Below, in pieces: positions 1 through 5,720 of a stretch of DNA of 5,720 bases. The stretch lies in the NCBI GenBank assembly GCA_905197585.1, contig CAJJZO010000120.1, positions 1-5,720 on the forward strand. The letters run 5' to 3'. The translations under genes and the position numbers were made by a program. Positions within the stretch are counted from its first letter, which is position 1. Every line of letters starts with the position of its first letter. The notes beneath the pieces are model-generated. The model saw only the letters and a program-made list of their open reading frames with translations, made no database searches and was not told the DNA's origin. This stretch comes from an uncultured Collinsella sp. GTDB taxonomy: Bacteria > Actinomycetota > Coriobacteriia > Coriobacteriales > Coriobacteriaceae.

Positions 1-995
1 GCCCAGCTTACGAGCGCGACCTGGCGGGGGTTCGTCTTAAAGGGCGCCAGGAGCATGCCCACGGCGATGGGGCGGCTCACGAAGAGCATGAACGCCATGA
101 GCGCCAGGCCCGGCAGCAGCATCTGTGGCAGGCGCGCGGGCGTCACGAGCAGGCCGAGCAAGAAGAAGATCGTCATCTCTGCCATCTCGGTGAGGGTGTC
201 AAAGAAGTGCGCCATCTCGACTTTGCCGGTGATGTCGCTGGCACCCAGCACAATGCCGGCCAGGTATACAGCCAAAAAGCCGTTGCCGCCCAGGTAGCTC
301 GGCAGCGCGTAGGCGACGATGGCCACGGCGAACAAAAAGATGGTCTGCGCGCCCTCGGCCGTTGCGTGCGCGCGTTCAATCAGGCGGCCCGCCGCCCAGC
401 CGATGGCAAAGCCCACGCCCACGCCCAGGATAATCTGCTTGGCCAGCAGTGCGGGAATGTTGATGTCGCCGCCGGCCGCGAGTGTGGCGAGCACGGCGGT
501 GAGCATGTAGGCGACGGGGTCGTTGGAGCCCGATTCGACCTCGAGCAGCGAGTCAGTCCCGCCCCTCAGTGACAGGCTGTGCTCGCGCAGCACGCTAAAG
601 ACGCTGGCCGCATCGGTGGATGCTACGACCGAGCCCAGCAGCAGACCGCCGATCCAGTCGAAACCCAGCACGAAATGCGCAAACGCACCCGTAATGCCAG
701 CGGTGATGACGACGCCGAGCGTGCTCAGCAGCACCGCGGGCACGGCGACGGGCTTGGCGCGGTCGATGTTGGTGTTAAAGCCGCCGTAGAACATGATGAA
801 CAGCAGCGCCGTGCTGCAGACGGTTTCGGTGAGCGCGTAGTCGCTAAAGTCGATATGCGCCGGGCCGTTGACGCCCAACAGCATGCCGAGTGTGATAAAG
901 ATGAGCAGGGTGGGGAAGGGGAGTTTTTTGCCGACGGGTTTGATGGTCAGGCACAAAATGATGACGAGGCCGATAAAGAGAAGGATCTGGTTCAT
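1..995 (-). CDS. nhaP2: CPA1-family cation/proton antiporter, NhaP2/CvrA-like (partial, C-terminus beyond left edge)
   Basis: Predicted inner-membrane antiporter that exchanges K+ (or Na+) for protons, serving pH and cation homeostasis. I translated the minus strand from the ATG at 995-993: 331 uninterrupted codons to the window edge, almost all hydrophobic membrane segments. Family marks are STDAAS at residues 126-131 (the TD motif), LEVESGSNDPVA at 151-162 (the ND motif, N158-D159, expected to bind the cation) and GGNGFLAVYLAG at 236-247. The ESGSNDP block is closer to NhaP2-type K+/H+ antiporters than to generic Na+/H+ exchangers, but cation choice cannot be read from sequence. The start is supported by AGGAG on the minus strand (1008-1012), 12 nt upstream, slightly long spacing. 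The missing C-terminus would hold the last membrane helices and, in NhaP2 proteins, cytoplasmic regulatory domains. It is transcribed divergently from the phosphatase gene. Family call secure; subfamily likely. Confidence 0.9.
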   Translation of the reverse strand, partial: MNQILLFIGLVIILCLTIKPVGKKLPFPTLLIFITLGMLLGVNGPAHIDFSDYALTETVCSTALLFIMFYGGFNTNIDRAKPVAVPAVLLSTLGVVITAGITGAFAHFVLGFDWIGGLLLGSVVASTDAASVFSVLREHSLSLRGGTDSLLEVESGSNDPVAYMLTAVLATLAAGGDINIPALLAKQIILGVGVGFAIGWAAGRLIERAHATAEGAQTIFLFAVAIVAYALPSYLGGNGFLAVYLAGIVLGASDITGKVEMAHFFDTLTEMAEMTIFFLLGLLVTPARLPQMLLPGLALMAFMLFVSRPIAVGMLLAPFKTNPRQVALVSW

Positions 996-1109
996 GGATA
1001 GTGTCCGCTCCTGGGTGGTTGGCGTGGCACGGTCAGTTGTCTGCGGTTATTTGTACCCAAAGATGGTGGGTTTATGGGGTTGGATTGCGGGCGTGCGCGA
1101 TATCGTCAT

Positions 1110-1124
1110 AGACGGCTGCCGTCT
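1110..1124. repeat. Compact inverted repeat in divergent intergenic region
   Basis: AGACGG-CTG-CCGTCT is a perfect 6-bp stem with a 3-nt loop, followed by TTG on the plus strand. It lies about 40 bp upstream of the putative phosphatase promoter and about 115 bp upstream of the antiporter start. It could be an operator half-site pair or a small RNA hairpin in the antiporter leader. The T tract is too short for a confident terminator call. Confidence 0.3.
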
Positions 1125-1144
1125 TTGCCTCTGCTCGGAAACCC

Positions 1145-1173
1145 TTTCCAGCTTTATTGCAACGGAGTACAAT
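1145..1173 (+). promoter_or_regulatory. Putative sigma-70-type promoter for the metallophosphoesterase gene
   Basis: TTTCCA (1145-1150, 4 of 6 matches to the -35 consensus), a 17-bp spacer, then TACAAT (1168-1173, 5 of 6 to the -10 consensus). Transcription would begin near 1180, leaving a leader of about 70 nt before the ATG at 1249. The -35 overlaps a small palindrome, GGAAA-CCC-TTTCC (1137-1149), where a regulator could bind. Prediction from consensus only. Confidence 0.5.
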
Positions 1174-1184
1174 GGGTAACGTTT

Positions 1185-1198
1185 AAGTTCAACTTGAA
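1185..1198. promoter_or_regulatory. Overlapping palindromes just downstream of the putative start site
   Basis: Two overlapping short inverted repeats share sequence here: AAGTT-C-AACTT (1185-1195) and TTCAA-C-TTGAA (1188-1198). They sit 12-25 nt downstream of the TACAAT -10 box, a position where a bound repressor would block early transcription. The arms are only 5 bp, so chance is possible. No regulator gene is visible in the window. Confidence 0.3.
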
Positions 1199-1205
1199 GT
1201 TTTAG

Positions 1206-1230
1206 TTGCGGCGCCGGGCTTCGGCCGCAA
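1206..1230 (+). promoter_or_regulatory. Leader hairpin immediately upstream of the phosphatase ribosome binding site
   Basis: TTGCGGC (1206-1212) pairs perfectly with GCCGCAA (1224-1230) across an 11-nt G/C-rich loop; an alternative inner pairing GCCG/CGGC also exists. It ends 3 nt before the AAGGAG ribosome binding site (1234-1239), which is 9 nt from the ATG at 1249. A hairpin this close could affect ribosome access or mRNA stability. It matches no riboswitch class that I recognise. Confidence 0.4.
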
Positions 1231-1248
1231 TGCAAGGAGAGGCGTACC

Positions 1249-2075
1249 ATGGCGATCTATGTGACATCTGATGCTCACGGGCACGTGCGTGCGCTTGACG
1301 AAGCCCTGTCTAAGATCTCGTTGACGTCCGACGACACGCTGTACGTGCTGGGCGACATGATCGATCGCGGGCCCGATCCGGTCGGCGTTATTAAGCTCGT
1401 GCGCTCGCTGCCCAACGCCCACGTGCTCAAGGGTAATCACGAGCAGATCATGCTCGATGCCATCATTGGCCAGGATCCGCTCGATGCCGAGACCTGGGAT
1501 ATCAACGGTGGTTGGACGACGCGCGAGCAGCTCAACGACATGGAATTTGAGGCATACGATGGATGGCCGCGCTGCCGCTCTACGCGGTGGTCGAGACCGA
1601 GGAGCGCCCGTATCTGCTGGTACATGCTGGAATCGAGATGAAGGCGGCGCGCGCGTTTTTGCTTGAGCATGGCGTCGATTGTGCCGATGGCGTTGGAGCG
1701 GTGGGTGCCGATCGCGAGCTGCTGCAGCAGATGCTCGCGGTGCAGTCGTCCGATGACCTGCTGTGGATTCGTCATGGCTATTGGGATGCGTCGACCGGGC
1801 TGCTTTCTGCCGAGGGCAAGGGCCCGGTCGTGGTGAGCGGTCACACGCCCACGGTATCGCTTGGGCGCTATTGCGAGGTCGGTGGTCTGGCGGGGCTCGA
1901 TGAGGAATCGGGACGCGGGCAGATCGTGCGCTTGGGCGGCGAGGACACTGCTGGTGTGCCCGATCGCATCGACATCGACTGCGCCGCCGCCACCGGCTCC
2001 GAGTTCGGCCGCGTGGGCATCCTGCGCCTGGACGACGGGGCCGAGTTCTACGCGAACATCAACCCGGGCGAATAA
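1249..2075 (+). pseudogene. PPP-type metallophosphoesterase (Ser/Thr protein phosphatase-like), split by a frameshift
   Basis: Calcineurin-like metallophosphoesterase, expected to use two metal ions to hydrolyse phosphate esters (protein, nucleotide or other; substrate unknown). The first frame starts at ATG 1249 after AAGGAG (1234-1239) and carries SDAHGH (D8, H10), LGDMIDRGP (D36, D39, R40) and GNHE (N63, H64). Homology ends near EAYDG (about residue 104); that frame then reads a non-homologous tail to a stop at 1641. The second half resumes in another frame near 1560-1563 (MAALPLY) and runs to TAA at 2073-2075, carrying LLVHAG (H at 1623-1625) and SGHTPT (H at 1842-1844). Together these are the full metal-ligand set of the family. 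Restoring the frame gives about 275-276 residues, a normal family length. The second half has no obvious ribosome binding site of its own. The first piece lacks the distal metal ligands, so neither alone should be active. A true mutation and a sequencing error both fit. Confidence 0.85.
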
Positions 2076-2106
2076 CCTTGTTCCGCCGATCTACCGTAGC
2101 TAATTT

Positions 2107-2169
2107 GGGACGGGGCTTTTTTGACTACTTTTGCCCTTCTGCCCGCAAATTGATTTTTCAGGGACGGGG
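2107..2169 (+). repeat. Pair of direct GGGACGGGG repeats
   Basis: GGGACGGGG occurs at 2107-2115 and 2161-2169, 54 bp apart start to start. The first is followed by C and six T residues, the second by ATTAGATAATC, which contains the small palindrome GATTA-GA-TAATC (2169-2180). Both lie just downstream of the phosphatase stop codon at 2075. They look like a dispersed intergenic motif of this genome rather than coding sequence. Function unknown. Confidence 0.5.
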
Positions 2170-2197
2170 ATTAGATAATCATTTGGCTGCCCGCTGG

Positions 2198-2320
2198 CTA
2201 AGTGAGTAGACTTTTTTGGAAATGCCGAGCACCCAACATATTTGCCTCAATAAAACCGCAGGTCACAGACTTGTGCTCTGTTGGTGTGGTCGGGGATTCG
2301 GTAAAAGTCTACTCACTTAG
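2198..2320. repeat. 123-bp MITE-like element with perfect 18-bp terminal inverted repeats
   Basis: CTAAGTGAGTAGACTTTT (2198-2215) and AAAAGTCTACTCACTTAG (2303-2320) are exact reverse complements. The 87-bp interior continues the symmetry imperfectly: GCACCCAACA near 2229-2238 partly pairs with TGTTGGTGTGG near 2280-2290, so the whole unit could fold as one long interrupted hairpin. A small stem ACAGA/TCTGT (2265-2269/2277-2281) lies inside. There is no open reading frame, so it is non-autonomous. TA sits at 2199-2200 and 2318-2319, as a TA target duplication would appear, but these bases are also part of the repeat. It lies between two convergent genes; as RNA read rightwards, the hairpin is followed by TTTT (2321-2324), so it could also act as a terminator. 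I recall similar repeats in Collinsella but cannot verify that here. Confidence 0.75.
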
Positions 2321-2322
2321 TT

Positions 2323-2354
2323 TTGCGTGTCCGCAACGAGACCCCAGCCGGGGT
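2323..2354. terminator. Tandem small hairpins between convergent genes, possible weak terminator
   Basis: Two adjacent perfect 5-bp stems: TTGCG-TGTC-CGCAA (2323-2336) and ACCCC-AGCC-GGGGT (2341-2354). They lie 37-68 bp beyond the stop codon of the minus-strand flippase-like gene and after the 123-bp element relative to the phosphatase gene. Neither is followed by a clear T tract on either strand, so factor-independent termination is not well supported. Confidence 0.25.
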
Positions 2355-2390
2355 GATTCCACCGCAAATTAGCTGCTCCCATCGCCGCAA

Positions 2391-3971
2391 TTAGGCGCCG
2401 TACGGATTCCGGTCCCTCTCTATGCGTTGGCGGATGCGGCGGTACTCGATAATCAGCAGTACCAGGAGTAGGGCCATGATGGCTAGGTAGCTCACCACAG
2501 CGCCCATCAGACCCAGCAGCTTAATCAGGATCACCGGCAGCACCACGCTTACGGCGAAGCAGATCAGGTAGATCTTGGTGACGTCGCCGGCATGGCGCAG
2601 CACCGTGATGATGGCGTAGATAAAATCGATGGCCGCGGTGACGCCGCCGGCGACGACCATCAGCAGCGCCAGCGTACGGTAGCGCTCAAAGCTGAGGCCG
2701 TACATAAAGCTCATGAGGGGAATACCGGGACCTGCCATAAATGCGGCGCACATGCCGGTGATGACCACGATCAGCGCCATAACGGCAACAATAATCAGGT
2801 CAAAGCGACGACGCTTGCGAGGATTAGCCCAAATGCTCGACAAGCGCAGGAGCTGCGGTTTATAGATAAATCCAATGCTCAGCAAAATAGCCTGCGCAGG
2901 AAAGAACAGGGCATTAAAGTACAGCTGATATTTGTATGCCAGCGTGCCTTCCATCACAAACTTGGGCATGCTCTCGATAAGGTTGAACAGGAACAGTGCA
3001 CCAAAGAGCGGGGCGCACTGGACAAACAGGTGGCCGACCTCGCGCAGGCTCACGCGGCGCGATTTTTCGGTCTCGAGCAGGGCGAGCGGCGCGGTGACCA
3101 GCACGAGCGAGGCGATCGCGGTGACACCCATGTCCATGGCCGCGATGGGCATGCTGCGCGTGAGGAACAGCGCCACGCTGAAGACCGCGATGACGCCGAC
3201 GGAGCGTAGCGTTTGGCTCATTCCAGCCAAGTAGAGTTTGTCGGCCTGCTGCAGGCGGCCTTCGTACACGTCGGCGACGCCGTCGATGACCTTATACAGG
3301 TAGACGCCCAGGCCGATCGTCGCCATCTGCGCGTCATAGCCGCGGGCGCTGCTATACATGAGGCCGCAGCCTAGGGCGAGCGCTCCACAAAGCCAGCGGT
3401 TGAGCTGGTAGGAGGCAAAGGACGTCTTTTCGTCGATGTCTGAGACCTGGAAATTGCGCACGCCGTAGTTGCACGCGATCATGATGAGCGTGCCGGTGAC
3501 AAAGGCGATGGAGAATTTGCCTGCTTCTTCGGCGCCCACGAGCTGCGTAGACACGATGGTGAGCAACGGAAACGCCAGGCCCCATACGGCGGTGCCGAGG
3601 GTGTTCCAAAGATAGTCGCGGCTGGTGGCGTGCTCCTCGTATTCCGCTTCCTGCATGGAGAAGCCGCCGCCGTAGACGGCGCCGAGCAGACGGTTCCACC
3701 AAGCGTTGACCATGCGGCGGACGGGGCCGGGCTCCCGATCGCGTTCGCGCCGGCGACGTGTGGCTTGGCTGCTATCGGGTCCGCCGGCGTTGCGCTGGCT
3801 CAGCTCCTGGATGCGCGCGAGCTCTTCGGCCGTGTGGGAGGCGGGGAACAGGCCGTTCTCGATGCGGCCGCCCTGGGCCTTCGCGGCGCCGTCTTTCGAT
3901 GCAGCGGGGTTGGAGATGCCGTTACGGCGGGCGATGGCGCGGCGAATGCTATCGAGGGGCGTGATGCTCAA
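2391..3971 (-). CDS. Polytopic membrane protein, MOP/polysaccharide-flippase-like, with hydrophilic N-terminal extension
   Basis: 526-residue integral membrane protein, most like polysaccharide (Wzx-type) flippases of the MOP superfamily, which move lipid-linked glycans across the cytoplasmic membrane. About 12 hydrophobic segments run from roughly residue 124 to 508. The first, NTLGTAVWGLAFPLLTIVSTQLVGAEEAGKF (123-153 region), has the flippase pattern of an N-terminal helix followed by LVGAEEAG. Residues 1-115 are hydrophilic, with an arginine run RRRRERDRE (72-80), so probably cytoplasmic; a short basic tail, RRIRQRIERDR (511-521), ends the protein. The start is TTG at 3971-3969: AGAAAGGA (3979-3986) lies 7 nt upstream, and no ATG fits as well. 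The gene ends at TAA 2393-2391. It stands alone here, with no glycosyltransferase or polymerase genes nearby, so its substrate is unknown and the family call rests on topology and the first-helix motif. It converges with the phosphatase gene and diverges from the lactate permease gene. Confidence 0.8.
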   Translation of the reverse strand: MSITPLDSIRRAIARRNGISNPAASKDGAAKAQGGRIENGLFPASHTAEELARIQELSQRNAGGPDSSQATRRRRERDREPGPVRRMVNAWWNRLLGAVYGGGFSMQEAEYEEHATSRDYLWNTLGTAVWGLAFPLLTIVSTQLVGAEEAGKFSIAFVTGTLIMIACNYGVRNFQVSDIDEKTSFASYQLNRWLCGALALGCGLMYSSARGYDAQMATIGLGVYLYKVIDGVADVYEGRLQQADKLYLAGMSQTLRSVGVIAVFSVALFLTRSMPIAAMDMGVTAIASLVLVTAPLALLETEKSRRVSLREVGHLFVQCAPLFGALFLFNLIESMPKFVMEGTLAYKYQLYFNALFFPAQAILLSIGFIYKPQLLRLSSIWANPRKRRRFDLIIVAVMALIVVITGMCAAFMAGPGIPLMSFMYGLSFERYRTLALLMVVAGGVTAAIDFIYAIITVLRHAGDVTKIYLICFAVSVVLPVILIKLLGLMGAVVSYLAIMALLLVLLIIEYRRIRQRIERDRNPYGA

Positions 3972-3999
3972 AGCGGAGTCCTTTCTATTGCTGCGCTTT

Positions 4000-4005
4000 A
4001 GTATA
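4000..4005 (-). promoter_or_regulatory. Putative -10 box for the flippase-like gene
   Basis: Minus-strand TATACT (5 of 6 matches to consensus) lies 28 nt upstream of the TTG start, giving a short leader that still contains the AGAAAGGA ribosome binding site. No good -35 hexamer appears at 16-19 bp spacing, so the promoter would be weak or activator-dependent. Confidence 0.35.
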
Positions 4006-4030
4006 GACGCGACGGTGTTCGCTCGTGTTT

Positions 4031-4047
4031 TTGAACGGATTGTTCAA
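4031..4047. promoter_or_regulatory. Hyphenated palindrome between divergent genes, candidate operator
   Basis: TTGAAC (4031-4036), 5-bp spacer GGATT, GTTCAA (4042-4047): a perfect 6-5-6 inverted repeat. It lies 60 bp upstream of the flippase-like TTG start and 104 bp upstream of the lactate permease ATG, where one dimeric regulator could act on both genes. On the plus strand its right half overlaps a weak promoter-like pair, TTGTTC (4041-4046) with TGTAAT (4065-4070) at 18-bp spacing. The regulator is unknown; LctP genes elsewhere are often controlled by GntR-type proteins, but this site does not clearly match one I know. Confidence 0.35.
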
Positions 4048-4151
4048 TAATTTCGGCGGGCGGCTGTAATTTGTCGGTAAACGTGCGGTATCCTGTTGAA
4101 GTTTTGTGACACCCCCGATGCCGCCCACGCGGTACCAAGGAGCTTCTACCT

Positions 4152-5720
4152 ATGGACGTCGCCGCATTCTTACTGGCTCTTGTGCCGATTATTTGGCTGG
4201 TCGTGATGCTGCTGTGCTTTAAATGGCCAGCTTGGAAGGCCGCTATCGGATCGTTTGTCCTTTCGTGCTTGCTTGCCTTCGCATGGTGGCACCTGCCGGC
4301 AGCGCAGATCGCGACCGCCTCGCTCGAAGGTTTTTTGATGGCTCTGTGGCCCATCGTCCTGGTGATCATCGCCGCGGTGTTCACGTATAACCTGTGCGTT
4401 CGTACGGGCGCCATGGACGTGATCGGCAGCATGATCACCTCCATCAGCAGCGACCGCCGTCTGCTGGCGCTGCTCGTGGCTTGGTGCTTCGGTGGCTTTA
4501 TGGAGGGCATGGCCGGCTTCGGTACCGCTGTCGCCATTCCCGCCGGCATGCTCGCGGGCCTGGGCTTTGAGGCCGTGCCTGCCGTGCTCATCTGCCTGCT
4601 GGCCAACGGCGTGCCCACGCCCTACGGCTCCATCGGCATCCCCACGGTGTCCGTTGCCGACCTGGTGGGTTTGGATTCCCTTCACCTAGCGACCGTTCAG
4701 CTGGTGCAGCTCGCGCCGTTCTTTGTGGTGATGCCGCTATTTATTGTGCTGGTTGCGGGCCGTGTTGCCGATGACCAGGGCAATGCCGCGAGTGTGGGCG
4801 AGCGTCTGCACGGTGTTGCCGGCGTGGCGTTGCTCTCCGGCGTGTCGTTTGTCGGCGCGGCTCTGGTCGTTGCCATGTTTGTGGGCCCCGAGCTGGCCGT
4901 GGGCGTAGGATCCATCGTTTCGCTCGCGCTGACAGCTGCGCTTGCCATGCGTGCCGAGAAGTCGGGGCGTCTGGACGCACGCTTTCACATGAATATCGAG
5001 GCGGGGGAGAAGCTCACCGTTAAGTCGGCGCTTTCGGCCTGGTCGTGCTTCATCCTGATCTTTGTGTTGCTGCTGGGCACGTCTAACCTGGTGCCCGCTG
5101 TACATGCCGCGCTCGCGCCGTTTGCGAGCCACGTGCAGGTGTATTGCGGTGAGAATCCCGGTACGCTTACGTTTTCGTGGATCAACACGCCGGGCGTCTG
5201 GATTTTCCTGGCGGCGTTTGCCGGCGGTGCCATTCAGGGTGCTTCGCCACGCATGATGGGCGAGGTGCTGGCCGCGACTGTGAAGCAGATGATGCCGACG
5301 GTGATCACGATGCTTTCGGTGCTGGGCTGTGCCAAGGTGATGGGCTATGCGGGCATGATCTCTTCGATCAGCGCGTTCTGCATCGCCGTCGCCGGTGGGC
5401 TGTACCCGATTCTGGCTCCGTGGATCGGCGCAGTCGGTGCGTTTGTGACCGGCTCGGGCACGTCCTCGGGCATGCTGTTTGGCCCCATTCAGAGCCAGGC
5501 TGCCACTGCGCTGGGTGTGAGCGACTACTGGATGGTCGCGTTGAACGCCCTGGGCGTCGCCGCCGGTAAGATGATCTCGCCGCAGACCCTCGCCATTGGT
5601 CTTGCCGCCGTGCTCGTGCGCGGTAAGGATGCCGAACTCCTGGGCGCCGTCCTGCCCTACGCCGCCGGCATGCTGGTCCTGATGAGCGCCATAGCCATGC
5701 TCGGCCAAGGCCTGCCGTTG
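4152..5720 (+). CDS. lctP: L-lactate permease, LctP family (3' end beyond window)
   Basis: Proton-coupled lactate (and possibly glycolate) transporter of the cytoplasmic membrane. ATG at 4152 follows AAGGAG (4137-4142) at 9-nt spacing. 523 codons run open to the window edge; the family is usually about 500-560 residues, so only a short C-terminal end is probably missing. Family signatures appear in order: EGMAGFGTAVAIPAG (residues 118-132), ANGVPTPYGSIGIP (151-164), GSGTSSGMLFGPIQSQAA (434-451) and GKMISPQ (472-478), among about a dozen or more hydrophobic segments. The first residues, MDVAAFLLALVPIIWLVVMLL, form a first helix typical of the family. No lactate dehydrogenase, lutABC or lldD gene lies within the window, and the gene upstream is divergent, so any partner genes must lie to the right. 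Direction of transport (uptake for growth, or export of fermentation lactate) cannot be told from sequence. Family call is very secure. Confidence 0.95.
   Translation, partial: MDVAAFLLALVPIIWLVVMLLCFKWPAWKAAIGSFVLSCLLAFAWWHLPAAQIATASLEGFLMALWPIVLVIIAAVFTYNLCVRTGAMDVIGSMITSISSDRRLLALLVAWCFGGFMEGMAGFGTAVAIPAGMLAGLGFEAVPAVLICLLANGVPTPYGSIGIPTVSVADLVGLDSLHLATVQLVQLAPFFVVMPLFIVLVAGRVADDQGNAASVGERLHGVAGVALLSGVSFVGAALVVAMFVGPELAVGVGSIVSLALTAALAMRAEKSGRLDARFHMNIEAGEKLTVKSALSAWSCFILIFVLLLGTSNLVPAVHAALAPFASHVQVYCGENPGTLTFSWINTPGVWIFLAAFAGGAIQGASPRMMGEVLAATVKQMMPTVITMLSVLGCAKVMGYAGMISSISAFCIAVAGGLYPILAPWIGAVGAFVTGSGTSSGMLFGPIQSQAATALGVSDYWMVALNALGVAAGKMISPQTLAIGLAAVLVRGKDAELLGAVLPYAAGMLVLMSAIAMLGQGLPL

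Larger units (their letters stand above)
2098..2374. repeat. Outer 10-bp inverted repeat bracketing the repeat-rich intergenic region
   Basis: AGCTAATTTG at 2098-2107 is the perfect reverse complement of CAAATTAGCT at 2365-2374. The two arms enclose about 257 bp that contain the 123-bp terminal-inverted-repeat element. On the same strand CCGCAAATT occurs at both 2143-2151 and 2362-2370, and a near copy CCGCAATTAG at 2385-2394 runs into the stop codon of the flippase-like gene. The pattern suggests partial copies of a dispersed intergenic repeat in both orientations, possibly one element nested in another. Ten matching bases is modest evidence, so the outer boundary is tentative. Confidence 0.4.

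Noticed and set aside
55..1179. Several plus-strand open frames across the antiporter region
   Set aside because: All are antisense to the continuous 331-codon antiporter frame with conserved TD and ND motifs. The one that extends to 1179 just runs into the intergenic region.
1545..1641. Programmed ribosomal frameshift joining the two phosphatase halves
   Set aside because: No X-XXY-YYZ slippery heptamer or downstream pseudoknot is evident in the 1551-1566 interval, and the PPP phosphatases I know are made from a single frame. Mutation or sequencing error is simpler.
2198..2320. CRISPR repeat unit or attachment site
   Set aside because: Only one inverted pair is present, with no regularly spaced direct repeats, no cas genes and no integrase gene nearby.
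2076..2390. Small protein or RNA gene in the convergent gap
   Set aside because: No open frame with a ribosome binding site and no tRNA- or rRNA-like structure; the content is explained by repeats and hairpins.
2592..3209. 205-codon plus-strand open frame opposite the flippase-like gene
   Set aside because: Low-complexity, His/Asp/Gln-rich translation with no motif; the opposite strand encodes a coherent polytopic membrane protein.
3998..4685. Minus-strand open frames (206 and 171 codons) overlapping the start of the lactate permease gene
   Set aside because: Composition typical of antisense shadows, no ribosome binding site of note, and they cross the divergent promoter region and the well-supported permease start.
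4737..5708. Long antisense open frame (323 codons, minus strand) opposite the lactate permease
   Set aside because: It is a shadow of the GC-biased permease codons: His/Arg/Gln-rich, no recognisable domain or membrane segments, while the plus strand has unmistakable LctP motifs.

Overview
The window is GC-rich chromosomal DNA by eye, with canonical AAGGAG-type ribosome binding sites and strong G/C preference at third codon positions. The gene style, the GGGACGGGG motifs and the AT-richer repeat-laden gap at 2076-2390 remind me of a gut actinobacterium such as Collinsella (Coriobacteriia). That assignment rests on recall and inference; nothing in the window proves it.

Layout from left to right: (1) positions 1-995, minus strand, hold the N-terminal 331 codons of a CPA1-type cation/proton antiporter most like the NhaP2/CvrA K+/H+ antiporters; it runs off the left edge. 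(2) Positions 996-1248 are a divergent intergenic region with a plausible promoter, short palindromes and a GC hairpin just ahead of the next gene. (3) Positions 1249-2075, plus strand, encode a PPP-type metallophosphoesterase with all expected motifs, but they lie in two reading frames, so the gene is broken by a frameshift near 1551-1566. (4) Positions 2076-2390 are a convergent intergenic region packed with repeats, including a 123-bp element with perfect 18-bp terminal inverted repeats. (5) Positions 2391-3971, minus strand, encode a 526-residue polytopic membrane protein resembling MOP-superfamily polysaccharide flippases; it starts at TTG and carries a hydrophilic N-terminal extension of about 115 residues. 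(6) Positions 3972-4151 are a second divergent region with a hyphenated palindrome and weak promoter elements. (7) Positions 4152-5720, plus strand, encode an L-lactate permease (LctP family), 523 codons present with no stop inside the window.

The genes do not form one operon. Orientation alternates (minus, plus, minus, plus), so each is probably its own transcription unit or the first gene of a unit leaving the window. Three of the four are membrane transporters or transporter-like: cation/proton exchange, lactate uptake or export, and probably lipid-linked glycan export. No shared pathway is evident. I did not find a convincing new multi-gene system. The items most worth a second look are the frameshifted phosphatase with its GATG repeat, and the composite repeat region at 2098-2395.
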